Of a stretch of DNA of 64,000 bases, positions 42,419 through 51,460 are shown one piece after another. The notes beneath the pieces were generated by a model. That model was not told the origin of the DNA. It searched no databases and saw only the letters and a list, made by a program, of their open reading frames with translations. A program made the position numbers and the translations under genes. Position 1 is the stretch's first letter. Every line of letters starts with the position of its first letter. Origin of the DNA: Bacillus sp. FJAT-26390 (lineage in GTDB: Bacteria; Bacillota; Bacilli; Paenibacillales; Paenibacillaceae); contig NZ_MAQX01000022.1 in the NCBI RefSeq assembly GCF_001682865.1, positions 917,639 to 981,638 of the forward strand. Direction: 5' to 3'.

Positions 42419-45400
42419 TTATTGTGAATCCGCACTCTTATCATTTACGAGCGTTACTTCCTTTTGGAAAATCAGTTTATCCTCCCCGCCAAAAAAATGC
42501 ATGAGATACGCGCCAATGACCGCAGTGCCGCTGTCCGCTTTGTTCGGAATCGTCACGGTTCCATTCGGATTTACGGTAACCTCGTCTGCGCCCGATATTT
42601 TTTTCCACGTAATAAAAGGGAGAGACGGAAGCTCGAATCCGATTACCTTAAGCGTGTAATGATGCTTTTTGCCATTGGAAGTAATTTTCACCGTTTCCGC
42701 TGCTTCCATACGGATATAAGCAGTGATGAGGGCGTATAATGCCGGCTCGTCCGTCTTCAGCGTATTTTGGACATTCAGAATGGTAGACCAAACATTCGCG
42801 GGCTTGATGCCAAGGTTAGACAATGCCCCGCTCAACGAGTAAGTATCCTTCTGATTCAATACTTCCACTAGCGCCTCTTTAAACACCTTGTTCATGGCAT
42901 CCTTATTGATCAGCAGAGCGGATAATGCCTGCGGTTTTTTCTCAGCGAGTATCGCTCTAATTGTGCCCTCTATCCCATTGATTTCGTTGCCGTCTCCGAA
43001 AATAAACAAGAGCAAGTCCTCGAACGCAACATTCGAATTTCCTCCGGCAGCCGCAAGCGTGCTGAGCAGTTCTTGGTACTCCGCATTTGCGGCAATGGCT
43101 TCGAGTTCCGAAAGCTGCGGATCGTAATGGAAAGAACCGAATGCCCTCAGCATATTGAACAAGCTGCTCCTAAGCTTTGCTTCGTCGGAAGATGCGGGCA
43201 GCTTCAATTTTATCTTGTTCCAAATAGGGTTGATAAGCTCCAGATGGCTCGCATCGTTTAGGCTGGCTATTTCCTCTTGCAGATTGCGCAGAGCCTGAAT
43301 GTCATCCGCGTCACCTGCAGCTATCGCCTCATGCAGCTTCTGAATCCGATCAAGCAGCGCCTGCGGAATAGAGCTTCCTGTGTCCGCTGCCGTCAAAGTC
43401 ACCTCTTTCTGGAAAATGATTTTCGCCGATCCGTCGATAGGATTCAATGCTTTTGCCACAATAACAGCAGTGCCCTCCCTGTTAGTTTTGGAGAGGACAA
43501 CAGTTCCCCCGGCAGATACCGATATGGCGTCGCTACCGGAAGCTTTGGACCAGGCAAGAAGCTCATTCGGCATATCTTTGCCAAGCGTAGATAACGTATA
43601 GTCGTGCTGGCGGCCATCCGTGCTCATTGTTACTTTTTCGACCGTATGCGTACGCAGATAAGCGAGCAGCATGGCGCTGGCAGCTGTTTGGCTATGTTCA
43701 AGCTTGCTCTGAAATTGCGCTACGACTGCCATAATATCATCAGAAGTTACACCAAGCTTACTGAGTGCTTGACTAAATCTGTAATAGTTCTCATCCGTTT
43801 GGCTCATGACGGTGCTTATCGCCGAACGCAGCAGCAAATCGCGTTTATCTTGGTCATACAGAAGCGAGAGAAGCTCCTGCGGGCTTTTACTGGCAAGCAG
43901 CTCCAGTTGTGTACGCTGAACACCTTTCCTCGCTGCACCGTCACCATATAGGAAAATCATCAAATCCTCGGCATAGAGGTTGGTTTGAATAGTAGTCAGG
44001 TAGTCAAACAGCGCTTGATCGTATTCCGCATTCGTAAGGAACGCTTGCAAATCATTTGCATCGGCATAATAGGCTAATTGACCTGCTTCCTTTACCAGTT
44101 GGAATAGAGACCGTTTGTTTTTTTGCTTGTCGACGGCTGCGGTCAAATAACGTTCAATCTTATTCCATATCGGGTCAATCAAGCTGTGGTCCGCAGTAGC
44201 ATCCAGCGCTTGGCGTTCATCATAATAAGCTTGAACCTCTTGTGCGTCTGCCTGAGCAGCCGTACGCAGTGACTCGTGCAGCGTGTTGACCGACTCGAAA
44301 AAAGGTACCTTCGGAAAATCGGAAATCGGATATGCAAGTCGGATCTCCTTCTCTAAAATAACCTTCTCCGGTCCGCCAAAAGGATGCAGCAGCTTAACTT
44401 GAACGACGGCCGTCGCACTTCTAACGTTGTTCATGAGGGAGGCAGAGCCAATGTATGTCGAGTTGAAGGCGTTTACGAGGATGTCTGGACTTCCCGAAAT
44501 TTTCGCCATTTGAATGGGAAGCAGATCGTCATATGGGGCAACGTACGCGCCAAATAATTGCAAAATGTACCGATAGGCCAAATATTGCTCCGGCACATGC
44601 GAAGTAGAGGCCTGTATCGCCGCTTCCGAGCGCATATAGGCGATGGCGATAGCAGCAAAGGAAGCATCATCCTTTTGAAGCTTCGTTTCAAAATTTTTCA
44701 GCATATCCGTTACGTCCTGCGCCTTCACGCCAAGATTGCGCAGCACTCTGCTAACCTGATACTTGTCTGCAAGTCCGAGCACCTTTGACAGCTCTTGATA
44801 GAGAAAAGCTTTTGATTTCCCCATGTCGTTGATCAGCTCTGCCAGCTCGTATGGCGACTTGTTCCGCAGCGTTTCGCGAAGCGTGCCCTCAAGCCCCGGG
44901 CGGATGGCGCTGTCCCCAAATAAGAAAAGGAGGAAATCCTCCATCGTAAGGCTAGGCAGCCCGGCGGCAGAAGAAATGATCTGAAGCGAAGAGCGGAATT
45001 CGGGATCGCTGCGAATTTGGTCCAAATCGTTCTCTTGCGGATTTAATAAATAGAGGCGAACCGCGTTCACGAATCGGAAAAGATTCGTTCGCAGCTTCGT
45101 TTGGTCAACGTAGGCTGGAAGCTTGAGCTTGATCTTGTTCCATACGGGATCGATTAGCGCTTGATCGGCCGCCTCATTCAGTTCAGCTATTTCCGCGCGC
45201 AGCTCCTTCACAGCTTGTACATCGGCAGGATCGCCTGCGGACAGCGAATTATGGATGCTGTAAAGCTTCTGCAAATTCGCTTTGGGCGCTGCCTCGGCTG
45301 CACTTGCCGTACCAGCGAATCCATGCTTCACATTCATAGTGGTTTGGCCGCTTAACGACAGCCCGCTGCATAATGTTGCCGTGACTGCAAAAGCGAGTGC

Positions 45401-45430
45401 GGCAGCGACGATTTTTTGAGCAAATGCCAC
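42419..45430 (-). CDS. Secreted protein of three long tandem repeats, function unknown
   Basis: 1003 residues, GTG start with GAGAGGTGA upstream. Signal peptide about 1-46. The mature protein is three tandem units of about 310 residues (about 50-375, 378-690, 696-990). Each unit opens with a helical stretch (LHxxxxxGDxxDVQAL...LIDPIWNKIxxxL), continues with helices containing FxDLLLFxFGDG or similar, and ends with a small Ig-like beta domain (SGxxxVxxxGTVxxxxxxxxGTAVIxA...FGGxxKxIxQKEVxL). No catalytic motif, anchor or glycan-binding module is recognised. It stands alone between terminators. Possibly a surface or matrix structural protein; I do not recognise a family. Confidence 0.85.
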   Translation of the reverse strand: MAFAQKIVAAALAFAVTATLCSGLSLSGQTTMNVKHGFAGTASAAEAAPKANLQKLYSIHNSLSAGDPADVQAVKELRAEIAELNEAADQALIDPVWNKIKLKLPAYVDQTKLRTNLFRFVNAVRLYLLNPQENDLDQIRSDPEFRSSLQIISSAAGLPSLTMEDFLLFLFGDSAIRPGLEGTLRETLRNKSPYELAELINDMGKSKAFLYQELSKVLGLADKYQVSRVLRNLGVKAQDVTDMLKNFETKLQKDDASFAAIAIAYMRSEAAIQASTSHVPEQYLAYRYILQLFGAYVAPYDDLLPIQMAKISGSPDILVNAFNSTYIGSASLMNNVRSATAVVQVKLLHPFGGPEKVILEKEIRLAYPISDFPKVPFFESVNTLHESLRTAAQADAQEVQAYYDERQALDATADHSLIDPIWNKIERYLTAAVDKQKNKRSLFQLVKEAGQLAYYADANDLQAFLTNAEYDQALFDYLTTIQTNLYAEDLMIFLYGDGAARKGVQRTQLELLASKSPQELLSLLYDQDKRDLLLRSAISTVMSQTDENYYRFSQALSKLGVTSDDIMAVVAQFQSKLEHSQTAASAMLLAYLRTHTVEKVTMSTDGRQHDYTLSTLGKDMPNELLAWSKASGSDAISVSAGGTVVLSKTNREGTAVIVAKALNPIDGSAKIIFQKEVTLTAADTGSSIPQALLDRIQKLHEAIAAGDADDIQALRNLQEEIASLNDASHLELINPIWNKIKLKLPASSDEAKLRSSLFNMLRAFGSFHYDPQLSELEAIAANAEYQELLSTLAAAGGNSNVAFEDLLLFIFGDGNEINGIEGTIRAILAEKKPQALSALLINKDAMNKVFKEALVEVLNQKDTYSLSGALSNLGIKPANVWSTILNVQNTLKTDEPALYALITAYIRMEAAETVKITSNGKKHHYTLKVIGFELPSLPFITWKKISGADEVTVNPNGTVTIPNKADSGTAVIGAYLMHFFGGEDKLIFQKEVTLVNDKSADSQ

Positions 45431-45724
45431 CTAAATTCACCTCTCTAAATAGGATGCAATCATCGAAATTTTGAAATCATTTCCTTAATTGCTGCTAGCA
45501 TACCCTTTTATAAAAAAGGGAATAAGAGGCGAACATCCTACAAACGGGGATGGAAATAGACTCATTTCCTTCCTAGGATTCCCTATGCTAAAGAGGGGAA
45601 TGAAAATGCTTTTGGCAATAAATAGGTCGTAATGCACATAAGGACGGAAAAAAAAACGGGATTGCGGCAGGATGAACGAGTAAAGGCGCCTGCAAACGCC
45701 GCAAACGCCTATTTCCGAAACGGT
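45431..45724. other. Intergenic region upstream of the triple-repeat gene
   Basis: No gene seen. A CCCTTTT/AAAAGGG hairpin lies at 45503-45520, and the minus strand carries a run of nine T after AATCCCG near 45645-45660, which could end transcription of the Nat gene. A GC-rich stretch with AGGCG/CGCCT arms lies at 45680-45712. Confidence 0.4.
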
Positions 45725-46612
45725 TTATTCGGTTGTTTGCAGCGCTTTAGATAATTTCCATTCCTCATGCTTCCGTCGTACTTTTCCCCACAGCTCATCT
45801 CGCTCCGGCTTCGTATAGTTAACAAGCTTCTCTCCGAACTGGTCAGCTAAAACGTCAAGCCATTGCGATTTATTCGTAATCTCGATCTTCACAGTCTCAT
45901 TCTCTTCACGCTTTGTCCAAATGCAGCCGCGTATTTCGTTACCGCCGGTCTCGTGCCGCTGTTTGAGAATAAACAAATTAAGCCATGGGGAATCCGCTGA
46001 GCGGCTGTAATGCTCGTGGTTTGGCTTAAATGGCTCTAAATCCTTGATGATCGCCGGGGCATAATCGACGCCAACAACGGAGCCTACAGGAACATGCTCT
46101 AAACGCCAGCCCTTAGGAGCCACGCTGGATTCCACTACTTTATATATAAAGGGGCCTTGTTGATAAACGCCGGCTAGCAGGGGGAGTGGCTCATAAGGCA
46201 TGTCGCCAAGTCCAACGTCAACAATCCAAATTTCTTCGATCTGACTTTCGTTAGTTAACGTAACGGTGAGCCCTAAGTGAAAGCCATTGACCCGAGGCTC
46301 AGTGCCTACGGGCTGAACGCCGGCACGGTGGAAGTTAACCTTGTAGCCTAACGAGCGGAGAAGGATGCTGAACGCCCCATTTAAGTGAAAGCAATAACCG
46401 CTCCGTCCAGCTAACATAAGCTCAATTATTTGTTTATCATCAATAGAAGCAGGTCTTCCCGCAAAAATATCGATCGTCTGCCACGAAATATGCTTAACGT
46501 GAGCTTTATGTAGTTCAAACAAATAGGACTGGGTAGGAGCCTGAATATCTGCGATTCCGATTCTGTTTAAATATCTTTTTATTTCCTCGCTGGTCAGCCC
46601 ATTCATTTGCAT
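45725..46612 (-). CDS. nat: Arylamine N-acetyltransferase
   Basis: 295 residues, acetyl-CoA-dependent enzyme acetylating arylamines or hydrazines by a ping-pong mechanism. The catalytic triad is visible: C74 in RSGYCFHLNGAF, H112 in NGFHLGL and D132 in IVDVGLGD. An extra few residues lie between H and D compared with the classic enzymes. Starts at an ATG after AGAGGTGTATGC on its strand. It stands alone; no link to neighbours is evident. Confidence 0.92.
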   Translation of the reverse strand: MQMNGLTSEEIKRYLNRIGIADIQAPTQSYLFELHKAHVKHISWQTIDIFAGRPASIDDKQIIELMLAGRSGYCFHLNGAFSILLRSLGYKVNFHRAGVQPVGTEPRVNGFHLGLTVTLTNESQIEEIWIVDVGLGDMPYEPLPLLAGVYQQGPFIYKVVESSVAPKGWRLEHVPVGSVVGVDYAPAIIKDLEPFKPNHEHYSRSADSPWLNLFILKQRHETGGNEIRGCIWTKREENETVKIEITNKSQWLDVLADQFGEKLVNYTKPERDELWGKVRRKHEEWKLSKALQTTE

Positions 46613-46816
46613 ACACCTCTTATTTTTAAAAAATCGACTGCTTTAATAATGACCTCGTGCAACCGTAATTACATCGTAAACGAGTAACGGACTAGGAACA
46701 ACAAAAAAAAGGGCTATCTGTACCGGTACAAAATGCGGGTTTCAAGGCAGCAGTAATGATGGGCAAGCATCCTTACATATATTGATGTGAAGAACATTGC
46801 GAGAGGAGACATCATC

Positions 46817-47041
46817 GTGAATGATCAGGTTCGTTTTTATAAGCCTTTTGTCAGTCCGCTCGATCCTTGTCCACCGATATTGGTGAAGAGCTTCAGCACG
46901 CCGCCACAATTGTTTATTTCGTTCCAGCCCCCCAATCTGCCCCAATTCACTCCATTCGAGGCCTTAAAATACGGGACCCTTTGGCCCTCGTTATTCAGTC
47001 CTTACAGCTCGAAACACGACAGAGAGGAAGAGGGTGACTAA
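46817..47041 (+). CDS. cotJA: Spore coat protein CotJA
   Basis: 74 residues from the GTG at 46817, with GAGAGGAGA at 46801-46809; the longer frame from 46787 starts before the ribosome site. Family signature: SFSTPPQLFISFQPPNLPQF followed by PFEALKYGTLWPSLFSPY. A small coat-associated protein made in the mother cell with CotJB and CotJC. The cotJB start follows the stop after 2 bases. A sigma-E promoter would be expected about 60-100 bases upstream, but I could not pick a clear one. Confidence 0.9.
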   Translation: MNDQVRFYKPFVSPLDPCPPILVKSFSTPPQLFISFQPPNLPQFTPFEALKYGTLWPSLFSPYSSKHDREEEGD

Positions 47042-47043
47042 GC

Positions 47044-47307
47044 GTGTCCATCGTACTCAACGAGGAATATTACAAGCTGCTGCATGAATTGCAGGCCGTT
47101 GATTTTGTTTTGGTGGAGTTGAATTTATATTTGGATACGCATCCGACAGATGTGAATGCGATCCAGCAATACAATCAGTACGCGCTGCTAAGGCAGCAAA
47201 TCGCTCATCGCTATGAAACCAATTATGGTCCGTTAAAGCCGTTTGGCCAAAGCTTATCCGGTACGCCTTGGTCCTGGAATGAAGCGCCATGGCCGTGGCA
47301 GGTTTAA
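47044..47307 (+). CDS. cotJB: Spore coat protein CotJB
   Basis: 87 residues, GTG start; GAGGAAGAGGGTGA at the end of cotJA serves as its ribosome site. The conserved core is ELQAVDFVLVELNLYLDTHP, with YGPLKPF and a Trp-rich end (TPWSWNEAPWPWQV). Middle gene of the cotJ operon; its exact job in the spore coat is not known. Confidence 0.9.
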   Translation: MSIVLNEEYYKLLHELQAVDFVLVELNLYLDTHPTDVNAIQQYNQYALLRQQIAHRYETNYGPLKPFGQSLSGTPWSWNEAPWPWQV

Positions 47308-47351
47308 GGTACGAGCTTGGCTAAAATCCATTTTAGAGGAGGTAACCGTGC

Positions 47352-47921
47352 ATGTGGGTGTATGAGAAAAAATTGCAATATCCCGTACGGGTCAGCAAAT
47401 GCGATCCTTTGATGGCCAAGTTCCTCATGGAGCAGTATGGCGGTGCCGACGGGGAGCTTGCAGCGGCGCTGCGTTATTTGAACCAGCGTTACACGATACC
47501 GGATAAAGTGATCGGACTGCTTACAGACATAGGAACGGAAGAATTTGCGCATCTCGAGATGATCGCAACCATGATCTACAAGCTGACCAAGGATGCGACG
47601 CCGGAGCAATTAAAGGCGGCCGGACTCGGTGCTCACTATGTCGCGCACGACAGCGCCTTGTTCTATGAGAACGCAGGCGGCGTCCCATGGACGGCTGCCT
47701 ACATCCAAGCCAAAGGCGATCCGATTGCCGATCTGTATGAGGATATTGCGGCGGAGGAGAAGGCGCGCGCTACTTATCAATGGCTGATTGATTTGACCGA
47801 TGACGTCGATCTGCAGGACAGCTTGAAGTTCCTTCGGGAGCGGGAGATCGTGCATTCGCTGCGGTTCCGGGAAGCGGTGGAAATACTGAAGGAAAAGCGG
47901 GATGAGAAGATCTTTTATTAG
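47352..47921 (+). CDS. cotJC: Spore coat manganese catalase CotJC
   Basis: 189 residues, ferritin-like manganese catalase family. Metal-ligand helices are visible: GGADGELAAALRYL, GTEEFAHLEMIA, AAEEKARATYQ and REREIVHSLRF supply Glu and His pairs. Peroxide protection of the spore is the expected role. AGAGGAGGT precedes the ATG. Its 3' end, including the terminator, has degenerate copies at 50075-50166 and near 51069-51093. Confidence 0.92.
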   Translation: MWVYEKKLQYPVRVSKCDPLMAKFLMEQYGGADGELAAALRYLNQRYTIPDKVIGLLTDIGTEEFAHLEMIATMIYKLTKDATPEQLKAAGLGAHYVAHDSALFYENAGGVPWTAAYIQAKGDPIADLYEDIAAEEKARATYQWLIDLTDDVDLQDSLKFLREREIVHSLRFREAVEILKEKRDEKIFY

Positions 47922-47925
47922 AGGG

Positions 47926-47970
47926 AAACCTCTCTGCAGCGGAAGTGGCTGCGGGGAGGTTTTTTTTAAT
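47926..47970 (+). terminator. Terminator of cotJABC
   Basis: 15-bp stem with two G-U pairs (47926-47940 with 47948-47962), 7-base loop and a long T run. Confidence 0.9.
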
Positions 47971-48090
47971 TGATTGGCTCCATCAAAAAACTCATAATCA
48001 TGCCGCTCCGAGAAATAGGTATATTGGTTGGTAAAATGAAATGAGATCATTATTTTATGGCGATATCGAGCACACTCTAGAAGGAATCGC

Positions 48091-48121
48091 TTGACATGGA
48101 GTAAGCTCCATACGTTAAGAT
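48091..48121 (+). promoter_or_regulatory. MerR-type promoter with 19-bp spacer and operator
   Basis: TTGACA (48091-48096) and TAAGAT (48116-48121) are separated by 19 bp, and the spacer begins with the palindrome TGGAGTAAGCTCCA (48097-48110). This is the classic over-long spacer with central dyad used by MerR-family activators, and it closely resembles the NmlR/AdhR-type boxes CTTGACNTGGAGT...ACTCCA. It stands 55 bases before the MerR-SDR gene, implying autoactivation. Confidence 0.88.
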
Positions 48122-48175
48122 GCGGATGCAATGGAAAACGAAACTGCTTACCTGGAATCAGAGAGGAGGAGAAGG

Positions 48176-49531
48176 ATGGAGCCCACATATTCAATCGCAG
48201 AGATTTCCCAAAAGTCAGGCCTCACTTACGATACGATACGGTATTATGCAAAGATCGGACTCCTGCCGCCAGCAAAGCGTAAGGCAAATGGGCAGAGGGA
48301 ATATGGCACAATCCATCTCGAACGATTAATTTTCATTTCACATCTCAAACGAACCGGCATGCCGCTAAAGGAAATTGAACATTATATGACTTTGGCATCC
48401 GCTCAAAATTACGAGAACTGTTATAACTTACTTTATGAACATAAACTCAACATCGAGTCGCAGATGGTGGCAATGAGGGCTACTTTGGATGTGGTGAATT
48501 ATAAGCTGGACCATTTCAATGACCTAATGATGCAAATCAAGATTAGGAGGAGTTTGAACATGAATACAGATAACAACTATCAAGCTACGCCACAAAAACC
48601 GATTCACTCGGGCTTTGGTCCGCAAACAACCGCACAGGAAGTACTTGTAGGCCGTGATTTGAGTGGAAAAATGGCTATCGTGACAGGTGGGTATTCTGGC
48701 GTCGGACTCGAAACAACACGTGCTTTGGCTGAAGCAGGTGCGACAGTCATTGTACCCGCACGAACACCAGATAAAGCTCGCACTTCGGTTGCAGGCATCC
48801 CTCGAGTTGAGCTGGAGGAGCTGGATCTGATCGATCCTGCTTCAATCGACGCATTCGCGAAGCGGTTTCTGGACTCTGGGCGACCGCTGGATATCTTGAT
48901 CAATAATGCCGGAATTATGGCTCCTCCGCTAGTACGTGATGCACGCGGCTACGAATCCCAATTTGCAACCAATCATTTGGGACACTTTCAGTTGACGTTA
49001 CGGCTCTGGCCTGCATTGAAACAGGCGGGAGAGGCGCGAGTGGTCTCTGTTTCTTCAACTGGCGTTCGCTTCGGTGGCGTTGATTTTGAGGATCCAAACT
49101 TCGAACGGCGAGAATACGACAAATGGAAAGCTTACGGCCAGTCCAAGTCAGCTAATGCGCTTTTTGCGCTCGCGCTGGACAAGCGCGGTCAAGCGCACGG
49201 TGTCCGCGCTTTTTCTCTTCATCCTGGCAGAATCATGACTGATTTAGTGCGTTTTATGTCAGAAGAGGAGAAGGTTGCAGCAACCGGGGAGTTAAAAACC
49301 ACACAGCAGGGGGCTGCAACTAGCGTGTGGTGTGCGACCAGTCCTCAGCTTGAGGGCAAAGGCGGCGTTTACTGTTTAAATGCTGATATTGCCGAAGTTA
49401 TTACGGCAGAAGCCCCGCAAGGGCTAAGCCAAAAGCTAACGGGTGTATTTCCGTGGGCGATCGATCCGGATTTTGCGGAAAGGCTTTGGCTAATTAGTGA
49501 GGAGTTGACTGGCGTGAAATTAACAGTTTGA
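48176..49531 (+). CDS. In-frame fusion of MerR-family regulator and short-chain dehydrogenase
   Basis: 451 residues from the ATG at 48176 (GAGGAGGAG upstream; an ATG at 48131 is less well placed). Residues about 4-75 form a MerR winged helix (YSIAEISQKSGLTYDTIRYY), then a dimerisation coiled coil to about 122. The same frame continues without a stop into a complete SDR: TGGYSGVG cofactor loop, NNAGIMAPP, YGQSKSANAL with the catalytic Tyr and Lys, and SLHPGRI. At the junction AGGAGG (48545-48550) lies 9 bases before an in-frame ATG at 48560, so a free SDR of 323 residues may also be made. In related genomes I would expect separate adjacent genes. Probable role: response to and reduction of a reactive carbonyl; the substrate is unknown. 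Confidence 0.82.
   Translation: MEPTYSIAEISQKSGLTYDTIRYYAKIGLLPPAKRKANGQREYGTIHLERLIFISHLKRTGMPLKEIEHYMTLASAQNYENCYNLLYEHKLNIESQMVAMRATLDVVNYKLDHFNDLMMQIKIRRSLNMNTDNNYQATPQKPIHSGFGPQTTAQEVLVGRDLSGKMAIVTGGYSGVGLETTRALAEAGATVIVPARTPDKARTSVAGIPRVELEELDLIDPASIDAFAKRFLDSGRPLDILINNAGIMAPPLVRDARGYESQFATNHLGHFQLTLRLWPALKQAGEARVVSVSSTGVRFGGVDFEDPNFERREYDKWKAYGQSKSANALFALALDKRGQAHGVRAFSLHPGRIMTDLVRFMSEEEKVAATGELKTTQQGAATSVWCATSPQLEGKGGVYCLNADIAEVITAEAPQGLSQKLTGVFPWAIDPDFAERLWLISEELTGVKLTV
48545..48562 (+). promoter_or_regulatory. Internal ribosome binding site and start codon within the MerR-SDR gene
   Basis: AGGAGGAG followed by ATG at 48560, in frame with the upstream MerR part. It marks the ancestral SDR start and could still allow separate translation. 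Confidence 0.7.
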
Positions 49532-49568
49532 GCATAGGCTAGATTTGCATGAACATAGTAAGATCAAC

Positions 49569-49616
49569 AAAAAGCATTTGATCCTTAATTTGCAGGATCA
49601 GATGCTTTTTTGTTTT
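49569..49616 (+). terminator. Terminator after MerR-SDR
   Basis: AAAAAGCATTTGATCC (49569-49584) pairs with GGATCAGATGCTTTTT (49595-49610), 16 bp with one G-U pair, then TGTTTTT. Confidence 0.88.
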
Positions 49617-49831
49617 TCAACATATAAGTATGGGAAGTGTATGAAGACTTATTTTGGGGAAAATCACAAATTAATAATGTGACTTTTTGGAATATTACCG
49701 TGCTAGCTTTAAGGCTAAAGAGTGCTTCTATAAAGCTGAGACAAAGTACCCGTTCAATCGTATAATTGTATGAAGAGAAATAATGATCTGAATATATTCA
49801 CTAAAATAGTAATAACTAAGGAGCGTACATC

Positions 49832-49924
49832 ATGGATTCGATATTATTTATTGCAACTTGGGCCATTATTGGGATTTTTATTGGCGGAGTAATAGTACTT
49901 GTAAAAGCAAAATTTAAGAAATAA
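49832..49924 (+). CDS. 30-residue single-pass membrane protein
   Basis: AAGGAG at 49818-49823, 8 bases, then ATG. Encodes MDSILFIATWAIIGIFIGG followed by VIVLVKAKFKK: one transmembrane helix with a basic cytosolic end. The good ribosome site and ideal helix length support a real small protein. No family recognised. Confidence 0.55.
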   Translation: MDSILFIATWAIIGIFIGGVIVLVKAKFKK

Positions 49925-50323
49925 AAATAGGTTTGAGTCAAGGGTAACTAGCTGAGAAGCTAGTGATTTAATAGTTCAAATTATGAAACGGATAAAATTT
50001 ATCAAAAGAAGAGAAGGATTTTGTAACAGCCTGTATTCGTGCACGACGTACTACAGGTGCGGAGTCGTAGATTATGTGCGGTTTCGGAAAGGTTGAAGAT
50101 CCTTAAGGAAAAGCGGGATAAGAAGATATTTCCCTACAGCGAAGCGATGCTGTGGGGAGGTTTTTATGTAATAATTGAGAGCAGAATAGCTTAACCACTT
50201 TACGTTATAGGAAATAAAGGATATCAAATGGATTTAGCGAATTGAATCCAATTTTCATGTGCCCAAGTGTGATAAGATTTAGGAAGGATTATGGATAAAA
50301 AATGAGAGAATGCAGGTGAGAGT
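49925..50323 (+). other. Gene-free region holding a degenerate cotJC 3' end
   Basis: No intact gene. The only recognisable content is the cotJC tail copy with its own terminator (50075-50166), listed separately. The rest is AT-rich with no clear promoter except what must drive the DUF218 gene. Confidence 0.5.
50075..50166 (+). pseudogene. Degenerate copy of the cotJC 3' end and terminator
   Basis: TGCGGTTTCGGAAA and GGAAAAGCGGGATAAGAAGAT correspond to the last codons of cotJC (47855-47916), followed by CCCTACAGC/GCTGTGGGG (50132-50157) and GAGGTTTTT matching the cotJ terminator. The frame is broken (TGA soon after the match) and nothing is seen of the first two thirds of the gene. Confidence 0.65.
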
Positions 50324-50896
50324 TTGAACTTTGTTTACATTAAACGATTTTTAATATTGTTAGCAAGTCTCTTCATCTGGTTTATCATTCACACTACTTT
50401 TGTGATAATAGATGGGTTGAAAGATGAATTAAAACCTGTTGACGTAGCTGTAGTATTAGGAAATAAAGTAGAAGCTAATGGACAGCCTTCTGAACGGTTA
50501 AAAGCAAGATTAGATAAGTCCGTAGAGCATTATGGTGGGAGCTATTATACTTTTATCATTGTAAGTGGCGGTATTGGTAAGGAAGGCTTCGATGAGGCAA
50601 AGGTTATGAAATCTTATTTAATAGATAAAGGGATACCGGAAGATAAAATTATAGAGGATAATAATGGGTACAACTCATATATGACCGCCCAAAATACCAG
50701 CAAGATTATGGATGAATTAGAATTAGACTCCGTTATGGTTATTACTCAATATTTTCATATATCCAGGACAAAACTAGCGTTTAGAAAAATGGATATTAAA
50801 GAAGTGTATGCAGCGCATGCCAAAATCTTTGAGTCTAGAGATATTTACTCAGTAATACGAGAATTCCCAGCATATTATAAATATCTCTTGAAATAA
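50324..50896 (+). CDS. DUF218/YdcF-SanA-like protein with N-terminal membrane anchor
   Basis: 190 residues, TTG start with AGGTGAGAG upstream. One N-terminal transmembrane helix (about 7-28), then a DUF218 alpha/beta domain: VDVAVVLGNKVE, LKARLDKSVEHY, IIVSGG, NNGYNSYMTAQNT and VMVITQYFHISRTKLAF. Relatives (SanA, ElyC, YdcF) are linked to envelope integrity or polyprenyl-lipid handling in other bacteria, but the activity is not established. Monocistronic by context. Confidence 0.85.
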   Translation: MNFVYIKRFLILLASLFIWFIIHTTFVIIDGLKDELKPVDVAVVLGNKVEANGQPSERLKARLDKSVEHYGGSYYTFIIVSGGIGKEGFDEAKVMKSYLIDKGIPEDKIIEDNNGYNSYMTAQNTSKIMDELELDSVMVITQYFHISRTKLAFRKMDIKEVYAAHAKIFESRDIYSVIREFPAYYKYLLK

Positions 50897-51460
50897 TGAA
50901 ATAAAAAAATGATAACCTTACCTGCGTTCAAGTAGGAACGAATCAGTATTAAGACTCGTTTGTCCAAAACGTTCCGTGCCACTCTAGCTGTCAGGTGACA
51001 AGAACATTAGCTTATTAAGTGCCGCGTAAATCGCGACGCTTTTATTTTATGGGGTAAGGTTGTTGTCAAAGCGGGATGAAAAGATCTTTATTTTGGCCTT
51101 GTAGCATCAAAGCTACGTTGACTGCAGGAAAGATGATACAAATTAGATCGATCACGATGATTTTAAGGCATCACCTAATTTAAGCATGAATCCACTCATA
51201 AATGGAATGACTAGATACTAAGGATATAGGGTTCCTACTATAAGGAAGCAGGCTGCAACGGTATCCTTATTACTCATTTTCATTAAAATATCGGAAAACG
51301 AAAGTTCTATATACTCGAAGAGACGGCAGCCGATATAGTGGCTGCCGTTTTCTCAACTAATGGGCAGCCAGTATAAAGGATGCCTCTTCTCATAGCTTCT
51401 CAAAACAAACTAATTAGATTATTATTAAATTAGATAAGTATCGAAAGGGATTGATATTAA
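50897..51460 (+). other. Gene-free region with an orphan terminator and a cotJC fragment
   Basis: No gene supported. A third short match to the cotJC end (AAAGCGGGATGAAAAGATCT, 51069-51088) is present. ACGGCAGCC (51323-51331) and GGCTGCCGT (51340-51348) form a perfect 9-bp stem followed by TTTTC, a terminator without a gene in front of it. This suggests a lost gene. Confidence 0.5.

Noticed and set aside
42419..45430. Triple-repeat protein as a missing scaffoldin
   Set aside because: Its repeats lack cohesin signatures and have a separate signal peptide and transcript; nothing links it to dockerin binding.
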